Of a DNA stretch of 47,727 bases, positions 26,510-34,994 are shown piece after piece. This DNA comes from SAR324 cluster bacterium (GTDB taxonomy: Bacteria; SAR324; NAC60-12), in the NCBI GenBank assembly GCA_015231825.1, contig JADGAV010000038.1, forward strand, positions 1-47,727, given 5' to 3'. A model generated the notes under the pieces. That model saw only the letters and a program-made list of their open reading frames with translations. It made no database searches and had not been told where the DNA came from. Every line of letters starts with the position of its first letter. Position 1 is the stretch's first letter. The translations under genes and the position numbers were made by a program.

Positions 26510-27292
26510 ATGAAGAAACTGAGTGCATTTTTAATGAGCATCTTTTTTTTAATTGCTGTTGGCAGTGTGCAGGCAAAAGACTGGAAAAAGGTTCGAATTG
26601 GTATTGAAGGGGCTTATCCTCCTTTCAGTTCAATTGGTGCGGATGGAAAACCGCAAGGGTTTGATATTGATATCGCGATGGCCCTGTGCAAGGAAATGGG
26701 TGCTGAATGTAAATTGATTGCGCAGGATTGGGACGGGATCATTCCCGCATTACTGGCAAGAAAATATGACGCGATCATTGCCTCGATGTCCATCACTGAA
26801 GAAAGAAAGAAAAAAGTTGATTTTACGGAGAAATATTACAATTCCCCTGCCAAGTTTGCAGTCAAAAAAGGTACGATGGCTGATTTCACAAAAGAGGGAA
26901 CCAAGGCCGCTATAAAAGGAAAAACGGTAGGAGTTCAACGAGAAACGATTTTTGACCGATTTCTCACCGACAACTACGATAAAGACGTGACCATTAAAAG
27001 ATATGGTTCACAGGATGATGTCTATTTGGATATGCTTTCGGGTCGCTTGGACATGATGATGGCAGACAGCATTGCCATGACCGATGGTTTTTTAAAAAAA
27101 GATGGCAAAGACTTTGAATTGGTCGGTCCGAGCTATTCAGATCCCAAGTGGTTTGGAGACGGAGCTGGTATTGCGATTCGCAAAGGAGAAGACGACTTGA
27201 AGATGAAATTCAACAAGGCGATCAAAGCAATTCGCGCTAATGGTACTTACAAAAAGATCAATGACAAGTATTTCAAAATCGATATTTATTGA
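26510..27292 (+). CDS. Periplasmic amino-acid-binding protein, HisJ/ArgT-like
   Basis: The ATG at 26510 follows GAGGAG, giving 260 residues with a signal peptide cleaved near VQA-KDW. The mature protein is a family 3 solute-binding protein with EGAYPPFS, GFDIDIAMALCKEMG, DWDGIIPALLARKYDAIIASMSITEERKK and a C-terminal GTYKKINDKYF. The G-F-D-I-D and S-M-S-I-T-x-x-R blocks are those that hold the alpha-amino and carboxyl groups in HisJ and ArgT. The ligand is probably a basic or other polar amino acid. It lies between the ATPase and permease genes, and is likely expressed at high level. Confidence 0.9.
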   Translation: MKKLSAFLMSIFFLIAVGSVQAKDWKKVRIGIEGAYPPFSSIGADGKPQGFDIDIAMALCKEMGAECKLIAQDWDGIIPALLARKYDAIIASMSITEERKKKVDFTEKYYNSPAKFAVKKGTMADFTKEGTKAAIKGKTVGVQRETIFDRFLTDNYDKDVTIKRYGSQDDVYLDMLSGRLDMMMADSIAMTDGFLKKDGKDFELVGPSYSDPKWFGDGAGIAIRKGEDDLKMKFNKAIKAIRANGTYKKINDKYFKIDIY

Positions 27293-27388
27293 TCATTTAA
27301 AGCAGAGGTTTATTCGCCGACCAGGGTTTTCAGCGAAAGAAAACGGGGAAAACCCTGGTTTTAAATAGAGACAGTTCAGGTTTTTATA

Positions 27389-28078
27389 ATGTTTGATTTA
27401 CACGGTTATTTTCCAGCCTTGATGGAAGGGCTCTCTGTAACGATTTCTTTGGCATTTTTTTCTTTGTTCGTTGCAATGGGTTTAGGGATTTTTGGAGCTC
27501 TGGCAAAGCTTTCTCGCAACAAAGGGGTTCAATCCATTGCTAATTTTTACACGACGATTATTCGAGGCATACCTGAACTTGTTTTGATGCTGCTGCTGTT
27601 TTTCGGTGGTCAGACAATGATCAATCAACTGGCCGCCTTTGTCGGTTATGAAGACTATATTGATATCAATCCCTATTTTTCTGGTGTGGCTACCATCGGG
27701 TTTATTTATGGAGCCTATATGACAGAAACATTTCGAGGTGCGATTTTGGCCGTCCACAAAGGTGAATTGGAAGCGGGACGTGCCTATGGAATGTCAGGGG
27801 GGCAAGTCTTTATCAGAATCCTGTTTCCTCAAATGATGCGTCATGCCATTCCGGGATTTGGAAACAATTGGCTGGTCTTGTTGAAAGCGACTGCACTGGT
27901 ATCGGTTATCGGTCTTGATGATATTGTCCGTAAAGCGACTTTGGCTGCAGGAGCGACAAAAAAGACTTTCACTTTTTATATTGTGGTAGCCATTTGTTAT
28001 CTGATTTTAACCACCCTTTCAGTTTGGATTTTGAACTGGCTGGAAAAAAAATACAGTGTTGGAGTGCGAACCGCCTGA
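27389..28078 (+). CDS. Amino-acid ABC transporter permease, HisQ-like
   Basis: The 229-residue permease has about five transmembrane helices and the His/Glu/Gln/Arg/opine signature. It begins GLSVTISLAFFSLFVAMGLGIFGAL and carries the EAA loop ELEAGRAYGMSGGQVFIRILFPQMMRHAIPGFGNNW that docks on the ATPase. R-G-I-P-E-L-V near residue 60 is characteristic of HisQ-type subunits. It pairs with the next gene to form a heterodimeric channel. It starts 96 bp after the binding-protein gene without an evident strong ribosome site. Confidence 0.9.
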   Translation: MFDLHGYFPALMEGLSVTISLAFFSLFVAMGLGIFGALAKLSRNKGVQSIANFYTTIIRGIPELVLMLLLFFGGQTMINQLAAFVGYEDYIDINPYFSGVATIGFIYGAYMTETFRGAILAVHKGELEAGRAYGMSGGQVFIRILFPQMMRHAIPGFGNNWLVLLKATALVSVIGLDDIVRKATLAAGATKKTFTFYIVVAICYLILTTLSVWILNWLEKKYSVGVRTA

Positions 28079-28090
28079 GAAAGTCTCCTG

Positions 28091-28789
28091 ATGGATTTTG
28101 AAATAATTTTTGACAATTTGGGACTTTATGTGGAAGGGATGTGGTTGACCCTGGAGTTGGTCAGTTTGTCTTTGCTGGCTGGATTTATCCTTGCGGTTCC
28201 AATGGCGATTATGCGTGTTTCAAAAAATTATTTCATCGCTGCTCCTGTTCGACTCTTCGTCTATATTTTTCGCGGGACTCCTCTCCTGGTGCAGATCTAT
28301 ATCATTTACTATGGTTTGGGACAGTTTGATGCAGTAAAAGACAGCTTTGCCTGGCCATTTTTCAAAGAAGCATATTTTTGCTGTCTCTTTGCCTTCGCCC
28401 TCAATACCGGGGCCTATACGGTAGAAATTTTAAGAGGTGCAATCGCCGGCACTCCATTCGGAGAAATTGAGGCAGCTGTATCGGTGGGAATGTCAAGAAT
28501 TCTGATGCTGCGTCGAATTATTCTTCCCAGCGCTTTCCGCAGAGCCTTGCCTGCCTATGGCAATGAAGTGATTTTCATGCTGCATGGTACTTCTCTCGCG
28601 AGCATCATCACACTGGTTGATCTCACTGGAGCCGCCCGAATCGTCAACAGTCGATATTACAGCCCCTATGAAGCGTACTTGACAGCTGCGGTTTTTTATA
28701 TGGGACTGACCTTTACACTGGTCTGGCTTTTCAAAAAACTTGAATTCAAATGGTTTGCGCATCTAAGACCAAGAAAAGAAACCGTCTGA
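28091..28789 (+). CDS. Amino-acid ABC transporter permease, HisM-like
   Basis: The 232-residue second permease starts 12 bp after the HisQ-like stop. It has about five helices, FRGTPLLVQIYIIYYGLGQF (the HisM-type first conserved block), and the EAA loop EIEAAVSVGMSRILMLRRIILPSAFRRALPAYGNE. The GLGQF and R-G-T-P-L motifs separate it from the HisQ-type partner. Together with the ATPase and binding protein it completes an importer. Confidence 0.9.
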   Translation: MDFEIIFDNLGLYVEGMWLTLELVSLSLLAGFILAVPMAIMRVSKNYFIAAPVRLFVYIFRGTPLLVQIYIIYYGLGQFDAVKDSFAWPFFKEAYFCCLFAFALNTGAYTVEILRGAIAGTPFGEIEAAVSVGMSRILMLRRIILPSAFRRALPAYGNEVIFMLHGTSLASIITLVDLTGAARIVNSRYYSPYEAYLTAAVFYMGLTFTLVWLFKKLEFKWFAHLRPRKETV

Positions 28790-28792
28790 CCG

Positions 28793-28828
28793 AAAATAAT
28801 TAATCAACCGCTCATTCAATTATTTTTT
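28793..28828 (+). terminator. Probable intrinsic terminator of the transporter operon
   Basis: AAAATAATT and AATTATTTT form a 9-bp AT-only stem with a 16-nt loop, running into a T tract. It begins a few bases after the HisM-like stop. The AT-only stem is weak, so confidence is moderate. Confidence 0.4.
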
Positions 28829-28941
28829 CTGCAAGCCCGTAAGGAAGTGCAACCGGGAGTGATCTGGTAATTTTTTCCACTCCTCAGTGGCGTATTAATT
28901 TTGATTTGGGGAAGGACAGAATTCAATAGACAATTGATCAG

Positions 28942-29544
28942 ATGATGCGACTATATGAAATGCCGGATTCCGGTAACTGCTACAAGGTGAGGCTAATCCT
29001 GACCCAATTGGGTCAGGATTTTGAAAGAATTCATACGGACATATTAAAAAAAGAATCGAGAACTGCCGATTTTCTCAAAAAAAATCCCAATGGCCGTGTC
29101 CCACTGCTGGAAATCGAAGAAAATGTGTTTTTACCTGAATCCAACGCGATTTTGTGGTATTTAGCGGAAGGCAGCCAATTTGTTCCAGAAGATCGACTGG
29201 GAAGAGCTCAGGTTCTGCAGTGGATGTTTTTTGAGCAGTACAGTCATGAACCTTATATTGCAACTTCTCGATTCTGGATCACCCTTTTGAATGCTGAAGA
29301 GGAATACAAAGAAGAAATAGAAAAAAGAAAAGCACAGGGATACGCCGCTTTGGATGTGATGGAATCGCATCTATCCCATCAAGAATTCTTTGTTGGGAAT
29401 CGTTATTCTATTGCCGATATTGCTCTTTATGCATACACTCATGTCGCTCATGAGGGCAGATTTGATTTGACCGGTTTTCCGCAAATAAAAAAGTGGCTGA
29501 AAAGAATTCAGGGACAAGCAAATCACATTAAAATTGATGACTAA
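28942..29544 (+). CDS. Glutathione S-transferase family protein
   Basis: The 200-residue protein has an N-terminal thioredoxin-like domain (MPDSGNCYKVRLIL...NPNGRVPLLEIEENVFLPESNAILWYL) with the cis-proline V-P and the E-S pair that bind glutathione. An all-helical C-terminal domain ends with GNRYSIADIALYAYTHVA. SGNCYK places Ser or Cys at the catalytic end of helix 1, as in beta or YfcG-like classes. It is probably a cytosolic detoxification or thiol-transfer enzyme. Two adjacent ATGs (28942 and 28945) could serve as start. A perfect 26-bp palindrome lies inside the gene at codons 18-27. Confidence 0.88.
   Translation: MMRLYEMPDSGNCYKVRLILTQLGQDFERIHTDILKKESRTADFLKKNPNGRVPLLEIEENVFLPESNAILWYLAEGSQFVPEDRLGRAQVLQWMFFEQYSHEPYIATSRFWITLLNAEEEYKEEIEKRKAQGYAALDVMESHLSHQEFFVGNRYSIADIALYAYTHVAHEGRFDLTGFPQIKKWLKRIQGQANHIKIDD
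28995..29020. repeat. Perfect 26-bp palindrome inside the GST gene
   Basis: The half-site AATCCTGACCCAA is followed immediately by its exact reverse complement with no spacer. It encodes part of the first helix of the enzyme. It could be a protein-binding site or cruciform; coding constraint alone would not be expected to give this. Confidence 0.7.
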
Positions 29545-29559
29545 GCCGGTGGGATTATA

Positions 29560-30693
29560 TTAGAAAGCAAACGAAAGCTGAAACGCCCTGCGAGATTCTT
29601 TTCCCCCGCCCGGGACAGATCCTGTTTCTTCTGAATAAACTGCTACCTGAAGGGTAACGAATCGAGCAAATATAAAGGGGTTGATTTCAAAACCATAGGA
29701 AAAATATCCCTGATTGTAACCAGAACGAAGGGAGATAAAACTGGCTCCTGAATCGATCGGCAATATACCGATCTCTATCCCGGTGTGAATTCTTTTTGCC
29801 ATAAAACTATCATCGGTTCCCTGAGTAGTAATATCACGGATGTCAAAGGCAAACAGAAACCTCAAATAATCGCTGCCGGGTTGTAATGACAGTCCCGCGC
29901 TGTATTCTCCCGGAACATTCTCCGGATATTTGTTTGATCCGTTGGCGAACGACAAAGATCCCACGTTTTGCCCGACAACACCGAGCGTTAACTTCCAGTC
30001 TCCCTCAACACGCCAATGGAGCCCCACATCGTAGCCTTGTCCGGTTGCGAATTTGGTTGCACCGCTATACTCATCCAATGTCCCTTCGCTGTCGTTTGAA
30101 CTGATCAGATTGTCAATGGATAGTTCCACATCAGGCAGTCCGACTCGAGTTACATAACGAGCTCCGAAACCCAATACCAAACCTCCGCGGCCCAGTGGAA
30201 TTGCAACTCCATAGGTATAAGTGGGAGCATCGACTTGGTAAGAAAAATTGAACCGGGGCAAGACTGGATTTTGAAAACCTAAACGGACTCTTCCTTCACC
30301 AAGTGCGGACAAACCAAAAGTGAATCCTCCAAAGGGAATCAGAACATTGGTATTGACCATGAAACGCAAGTGAATTTTTTTTCCCAACGCAATTTCTAAA
30401 GTGTCCGCGGTGCTGGCGTCTCCTAATTTTTGAACAGTAGAAATTTCATCTTGCGCATTCAATAAATCGTCGGAGACTTCACCCAAAATCCCCAGATTGA
30501 CGAAAAATTCATCCACACCGACGAGTCCGGCAGGGTTGTAGTGCAGAGCATTTTCGTCATGACTGAGGGCTACTCCTACATTTCCCATTCCCAGATTTCG
30601 AATCCCCTGACCAATTCGGTTGAAGGGCTCGGCTGAAAGATTCATCCCTCCGGCTAAGAACCAATAAAACAAAAGGAAAAGACATTTCTTCAT
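29560..30693 (-). CDS. Outer-membrane beta-barrel, FadL/UPF0164-like
   Basis: The 377-residue protein has a signal peptide of about 21 residues (cleavage near LSA-EPF). An N-terminal motif reads I-R-N-L-G-M-G-N-V-G-V-A-L-S-H-D-E-N-A-L, then H-Y-N-P-A-G-L. This G-M-G...N-P-A-G-L pattern is shared by FadL-type, PorV-type and UPF0164 barrels. The rest is strand-rich and ends AFQLSFAF, a typical C-terminal barrel signature. It may admit hydrophobic compounds or serve another envelope role; the dienoyl-CoA isomerase gene next to it hints at fatty-acid traffic, but this is only context. It is convergent with the GST gene, 15 bp apart. Confidence 0.8.
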   Translation of the reverse strand: MKKCLFLLFYWFLAGGMNLSAEPFNRIGQGIRNLGMGNVGVALSHDENALHYNPAGLVGVDEFFVNLGILGEVSDDLLNAQDEISTVQKLGDASTADTLEIALGKKIHLRFMVNTNVLIPFGGFTFGLSALGEGRVRLGFQNPVLPRFNFSYQVDAPTYTYGVAIPLGRGGLVLGFGARYVTRVGLPDVELSIDNLISSNDSEGTLDEYSGATKFATGQGYDVGLHWRVEGDWKLTLGVVGQNVGSLSFANGSNKYPENVPGEYSAGLSLQPGSDYLRFLFAFDIRDITTQGTDDSFMAKRIHTGIEIGILPIDSGASFISLRSGYNQGYFSYGFEINPFIFARFVTLQVAVYSEETGSVPGGGKESRRAFQLSFAF

Positions 30694-30854
30694 ACAACAC
30701 TCTCAAACAATTCCGATTCAAAAACTTGGAATAATTTGCCAATTTTTGTTGGTGAATTCTAAGATATGCACAAATCCTACCGAACTCCTGCACTGACGAA
30801 GGGTGAAAACGAGTTCGGTTCCAATTCAGTAAAAATTATGGTGCTGGAAAATAT

Positions 30855-31667
30855 TCAATCTTCAAAATCCGGAGCTCGATTTTCACGTTGTGCTGCAACA
30901 ATTTCCAAAATATCCTGAGAAAGCAGCATTCCTGCGTTCCATGTGGCGACATAGTTGAGAGCTTCTGAAACTGAATGATCACGGGTATATAATATCATTT
31001 CCTTTGTTCCCCGAATTGCCAGAGGAGACTTTGCTGCAATTTGTTGTGCAAGATCTGTAACTTTTTGCATCATAAATCCTTTTGATTCATAATGACCATT
31101 AACCAGTCCGATCTTTTTTGCTTCGTCTGCATCAACTTGACGCCCGGTGTAGGCCAATTCGCGCATGATGCCATCTCCGATCAGGTGCGGTAAACGTTGA
31201 AGAGTACCAACGTCTGCAGTCATTCCAATATCTATTTCCTTAATCACAAAAAAAGCATCCTTGCTGCAGTAGCGGATATCGCAAGCGCTAGTCATATCAA
31301 CACCAGCTCCGATACACCCCCCGTGAATAGCCGCAATGACCGGTTTGCCGCACTTCTCAATGGCATTGAATGAATCCTGGAGTTCCAAAATCGTTTTCCG
31401 TAAATTTTCTCGTTTTCGCCCCTCACAAGCATCGGTTTCTTTCATCATGCTTCTAAAGTCATTGAGGTCGATCCCCGAACAAAAATGCTCCCCCGCACCA
31501 CTAAGAATTGCTGCGCGTATCTCAGGAGTTTCACTAACCCATGCGAAAGCTTCTTTGAATTCTTTCCACATTAAACGGTTGACAGCATTGGCTTTTTCAG
31601 GGCGACTGATTTCAATATTTGCAACTTTTTGTTCAATATGAATATTCATTGTTTTTAATGAAAGCAC
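30855..31667 (-). CDS. Delta(3,5)-delta(2,4)-dienoyl-CoA isomerase, ECH1-like
   Basis: I start the gene at a GTG (31665-31667) because AAGGAG lies exactly six bases upstream; an ATG six codons further in has no such site. The 270-residue crotonase-fold enzyme matches the ECH1 branch: GEHFCSGIDLND, IHGGCIGAGVDMTSACDIRYCSKDAF and KEIDIGMTADVGTLQRLP. All three acidic residues used by rat ECH1 align, at D124, E144 and D152 (spacing 20 and 8, as in rat). It should isomerise 3,5-dienoyl-CoA to 2,4-dienoyl-CoA during beta-oxidation of unsaturated fatty acids. No other beta-oxidation genes are adjacent. Confidence 0.87.
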   Translation of the reverse strand: MLSLKTMNIHIEQKVANIEISRPEKANAVNRLMWKEFKEAFAWVSETPEIRAAILSGAGEHFCSGIDLNDFRSMMKETDACEGRKRENLRKTILELQDSFNAIEKCGKPVIAAIHGGCIGAGVDMTSACDIRYCSKDAFFVIKEIDIGMTADVGTLQRLPHLIGDGIMRELAYTGRQVDADEAKKIGLVNGHYESKGFMMQKVTDLAQQIAAKSPLAIRGTKEMILYTRDHSVSEALNYVATWNAGMLLSQDILEIVAAQRENRAPDFED

Positions 31668-31914
31668 AAGCAGCTCCTTACATTTGAAAATCAAAAGGGA
31701 ATTGAACCGGAAACTAATAATCGACTGAGTTTTTTCTACTTAAATACAAGGACCTCCGAGAAACATCAATCGAATTAAGGAATTTGGCTAGGTTGGTTGA
31801 TTTGGACTAATCTTGTCCTTTCTTTCACATGATCTTGAATACTTTTTCTAGAATCAACGTTACCCAACTGCTATATTTGAAGTTTGGAAATTCACCTTGG
31901 ACATTCAATCTGAA

Positions 31915-32949
31915 ATGAGAAAAAGAATGAAGACCAGAATAGTGATAGTTGCAGGCCTGATTTTAACTAATTTCTTCGTTAATTTTGCTGTTGCGACTCA
32001 GGAAAAATTGGTGATCGCCCACCGGGGTGCCTCCGGATATTTACCAGAGCACACATTGGAAGCAAAAGCCTTGGCATACGGGATGGGAGCAGATTATATA
32101 GAGCAGGATTTGGTTTTAACAAAAGATGACGTGCCGATTGTGATCCATGATATTCATTTGGAAACAACAACTGATGTTGTGGAAAAGTTTCCAGGCAGGG
32201 CAAGAGAGGATGGTAAATTCTATGCAATTGATTTCAGCCTGGCAGAAATAAAAAGATTGAGAGTCAATGAGCGCATACGCTCAGGAAGTGGAAAAGCAGT
32301 CTTTCCTGAACGGTTTCCTTTGGGATTATCTTCATTCAGGGTTCCGACGCTAGCGGAAGAAATTGAACTGATCCAGGGATTGAACAGATCCAGTGGGAAA
32401 AACATTGGGATCTATCCGGAAATCAAATCACCCGGTTGGCATCGTAGCCAGGGAAAGGATATCAGTAAAATAGTCTTAAAAATCCTGAAAAAATATGGAT
32501 ATGCTGATCAATCCAGCCTTGCCTATCTCCAGTGTTTTGATCCTGATGAACTTAAACGTATCCGTTATGAATTGAATAGCCAATTAAAACTGGTCCAGCT
32601 CTTGGGGGAAAACCGCTGGGGGCAAGATTATGCCAATATTAATTACGCCCATTTGCAGACCAAAGAGGGATTAGCGGAAATTGCCCAATATGCCAATGGA
32701 GTTGGCCCCTGGATGCAGCAAGTTTTGAAGGGCAAAGGTGAGGATCAGTTTAAAATCAGTTCTTTGGTGAAAGAGGCTCATGCAGCCGGATTGGTGGTTC
32801 ATCCCTATACATTTCGTGCAGATGCATTGCCCAAATATGTCACGAGTTTAGAACAGTTGTTGAAAATATTTTATTTTGATTTGGGAGTGGATGGTGTCTT
32901 TACAGATTTTCCTGATAGAGCAGTGAAATATTTAGATCAAAAAAATTGA
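31915..32949 (+). CDS. glpQ: Periplasmic glycerophosphodiester phosphodiesterase
   Basis: The 344-residue protein has a signal peptide and closely follows E. coli GlpQ: VIAHRGASGYLPEHTLEAKALAYGMGADYIEQDLVLTKDD, then IVIHDIHL with the metal-binding HRG...H...E..D arrangement. Later blocks are GKNIGIYPEIKSP, LQCFDPDELKRI, VVHPYTFRAD and GVFTDFPDRAV. It hydrolyses glycerophosphodiesters to glycerol 3-phosphate and alcohol in the periplasm, with a divalent metal. The start may be the ATG at 31915 or 31927; neither has a strong ribosome site. No glpT is adjacent. Confidence 0.93.
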   Translation: MRKRMKTRIVIVAGLILTNFFVNFAVATQEKLVIAHRGASGYLPEHTLEAKALAYGMGADYIEQDLVLTKDDVPIVIHDIHLETTTDVVEKFPGRAREDGKFYAIDFSLAEIKRLRVNERIRSGSGKAVFPERFPLGLSSFRVPTLAEEIELIQGLNRSSGKNIGIYPEIKSPGWHRSQGKDISKIVLKILKKYGYADQSSLAYLQCFDPDELKRIRYELNSQLKLVQLLGENRWGQDYANINYAHLQTKEGLAEIAQYANGVGPWMQQVLKGKGEDQFKISSLVKEAHAAGLVVHPYTFRADALPKYVTSLEQLLKIFYFDLGVDGVFTDFPDRAVKYLDQKN

Positions 32950-32982
32950 CGTTGAAACAAATGATATTTGCAATCTTAGTTC

Positions 32983-33015
32983 TTGATCTTTTTGAAAAGC
33001 TGGGGTATTTATAAT
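32983..33015 (+). promoter_or_regulatory. Candidate sigma-70 promoter for the leu leader
   Basis: TTGATC at 32983 is 17 bp from TATTTA at 33006, and a perfect TATAAT overlaps at 33010-33015. It would start transcription about 60 bp before the leader-peptide ATG. The -10 choice is ambiguous and the -35 is imperfect. Confidence 0.4.
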
Positions 33016-33081
33016 GTGGATAGAACAGGGGCTCCTGCATTGTAAATAGGGAGCCATTCAAAGAAAAGAAAGAGATTTTTG

Positions 33082-33141
33082 ATGAAAAAAAACGCGCTGG
33101 CTTTATTATTATCCTTATTACTCCTTGCACCAACCGGATAA
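33082..33141 (+). CDS. leuL: Leucine-rich leader peptide of leuA attenuator
   Basis: This short frame encodes MKKNALALLLSLLLLAPTG, 19 residues with eight leucines, seven of them within eight codons (33103-33126), five of which are TTA. It lies 133 bp before leuA and is followed by mutually exclusive hairpins, the standard layout of amino-acid-sensing attenuation. An AAGAGA-like sequence lies seven or so bases before the ATG. Stalling at leucine codons when charged tRNA-Leu is low would favour antitermination. The peptide also looks like a weak hydrophobic signal sequence, but the RNA structure argues for the regulatory reading. Confidence 0.85.
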   Translation: MKKNALALLLSLLLLAPTG

Positions 33142-33147
33142 CCGAGC

Positions 33148-33233
33148 GCCAGCAATCTATTGAATTTTGAAATTGTGGGCTTTCGGCCCACAGTCGAAAA
33201 GCCGTGGGCCCTAAAGCTCACGGCTTTTTTTTT
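33148..33233 (+). promoter_or_regulatory. Transcription attenuator: anti-antiterminator, antiterminator and terminator
   Basis: Four pairings can be drawn. TGTGGGC (33174-33180) pairs with GCCCACA (33186-33192). AAAAGCCGTG (33197-33206) pairs with CACGGCTTTT (33219-33228), followed by a T-run to 33233: an intrinsic terminator. GGCCCAC (33185-33191) pairs instead with GTGGGCC (33204-33210), an antiterminator that disrupts both. Upstream, GCCAGCAAT (33148-33156) can pair with ATTGTGGGC (33172-33180) with one mismatch and one wobble, or GCCAGC with GCTGGC (33096-33101) inside the leader frame. A ribosome stalled at the Leu codons would therefore set which set forms. Confidence 0.85.
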
Positions 33234-33274
33234 GTCTTTTTTTTGTCAACCCCAACCCCTGCTCAGGAGTTCAT

Positions 33275-34963
33275 ATGAAAACGATGCTCACAGAAAGTTA
33301 CCAGTCTTACCCCAAAGTCAATCTGCCCAACCGGCAGTGGCCTTCAAAAGAAATCACCAAAGCACCCATTTGGTGCAGTGTTGATTTACGAGATGGGAAT
33401 CAGGCACTGGTCAACCCAATGAATTTGGGTAAAAAAATGGAGTTGTTCAATTTGTTGGTAGAAATGGGGTTTAAGGAAATTGAGGTAGGATTTCCCTCTG
33501 CAGCTGATGTTGAATTTAAGTTCGTTCGTAAACTGATCGAGGAGAATTTGATTCCAGAGGATGTCACCATCCAGGTTCTCAGTCAAACGAGAGATCATTT
33601 GATAGAAAAAACGTATGAAGCCATTGAGGGAGCCAAAAGGGCTGTGGTTCACATTTATAATTCGACTTCTGCGGCTCAACGGAGAGTGGTCTTCAATGCG
33701 GACCGTGCAGGAATCACTGCCATTGCTGTTCGCGGAGCTGAATTGTCTCTGGCTTGTGCGAATGCTTTGAGCGATACAGAAGTGGTCTTTCAGTATTCAC
33801 CTGAAAGTTTTACAGGGACCGAATTGGATTACGCATTAGAAATATCGGAAGCAGTCCTTGACGTTTGGCAACCAACTCCTGAGAAGAAAGCAATTATCAA
33901 TCTTCCCTCTACCGTAGAAATGTCCACCCCCAATGTTTTTGCGGATCGGATTGAATGGTTTTGCCAAAACCTTAAAAATCGAGAGTCGGTGATCATCAGT
34001 GTCCATACTCACAATGACCGGGGAACAGGCGTGGCGACCGGGGAATTGGCAGTACTGGCTGGAGCTGATCGAGTCGAAGGAACCCTGTTTGGCAATGGAG
34101 AACGTACTGGAAACATGGATATCGTCACAATGGCACTCAATCTTTTTTCAGAGGGGGTTGACCCTCAGTTGGACTGTCACGATATTCAAAAATTGATTGA
34201 TGTCTACGAACGATGCACGGAAATGCCGGTTCCTGCTCGACATCCTTATGCTGGAGAGTTGGTCTATACCGCTTTCTCCGGGTCTCATCAAGATGCAATT
34301 CGTAAAGGGATGTTGGCGCTTCAGAAGCCGGAATCGCAATTTTGGGATGTTCCATATCTGCCGATCAATCCTCAGCATGTCGGGCGGACCTATGAGGCGA
34401 TTATCCGGATCAACAGCCAGTCCGGGAAAGGAGGTGTAGCCTATGTGATGGAGCAGGAATTTGGCTATCAGCTTCCTAAAAAAATGCATCCGGAATTTGC
34501 TCAGGTAGTTCAGAAGATTTCAGAGCAAACAGGAGAAGAGGTGCCGACGAGCAGGATTTATCAAAGTTTTCAGGAGGAATACCTTTGGCCCAAAACTCCT
34601 TTCGAAGTGAAAAGTTGTCGTATTGAGTCGGAATCCGTCTCTGAAGAAGATTCAACAATTAAAACGACCGTTCGTGCAAAAGTCAAAATTTATGAGAACC
34701 TGCTTGAGATCGTTGGGGAAGGCAATGGACCCATTGATGCGTTTTGCGAAGGAATTCGAAAAAGTGAAGACACCCGATTTCAGTTCGTTTCCTATCATGA
34801 ACACGCCTTGGGTGAAGGTTCTAACGCCCAGGCGGTCGCCTATGTGCAAATTGAAGTAGGTAATTTGTTCTTTTTTGGAGTCGGGATGGATTCAAATATT
34901 AGTCTCGCTTCCATCAAAGCCTTGTGCAGTGCTTTAAACCGGGCGTACAAAGAAGTTCAATAG
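33275..34963 (+). CDS. leuA: 2-isopropylmalate synthase
   Basis: The ATG follows AGGAG by five bases. The 562-residue enzyme belongs to the longer LeuA branch (fungal/actinobacterial type). The N-terminal TIM barrel shows WCSVDLRDGNQAL (metal and catalytic Arg-Asp), EVGFPSA, STVEMSTPN, and the HTHNDRGTG zinc-binding histidines. The C-terminal regulatory domain (about 430-562) includes the GEGNGPIDAF block typical of leucine feedback sites. It condenses acetyl-CoA with 2-oxoisovalerate in the first committed step of leucine synthesis. Expression is probably controlled by the leader attenuator just upstream, and activity by leucine. No leuBCD genes are in the window. Confidence 0.95.
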   Translation: MKTMLTESYQSYPKVNLPNRQWPSKEITKAPIWCSVDLRDGNQALVNPMNLGKKMELFNLLVEMGFKEIEVGFPSAADVEFKFVRKLIEENLIPEDVTIQVLSQTRDHLIEKTYEAIEGAKRAVVHIYNSTSAAQRRVVFNADRAGITAIAVRGAELSLACANALSDTEVVFQYSPESFTGTELDYALEISEAVLDVWQPTPEKKAIINLPSTVEMSTPNVFADRIEWFCQNLKNRESVIISVHTHNDRGTGVATGELAVLAGADRVEGTLFGNGERTGNMDIVTMALNLFSEGVDPQLDCHDIQKLIDVYERCTEMPVPARHPYAGELVYTAFSGSHQDAIRKGMLALQKPESQFWDVPYLPINPQHVGRTYEAIIRINSQSGKGGVAYVMEQEFGYQLPKKMHPEFAQVVQKISEQTGEEVPTSRIYQSFQEEYLWPKTPFEVKSCRIESESVSEEDSTIKTTVRAKVKIYENLLEIVGEGNGPIDAFCEGIRKSEDTRFQFVSYHEHALGEGSNAQAVAYVQIEVGNLFFFGVGMDSNISLASIKALCSALNRAYKEVQ

Positions 34964-34994
34964 TCAGTGAATTCAAGGGGATGTCCCGTTTTTC

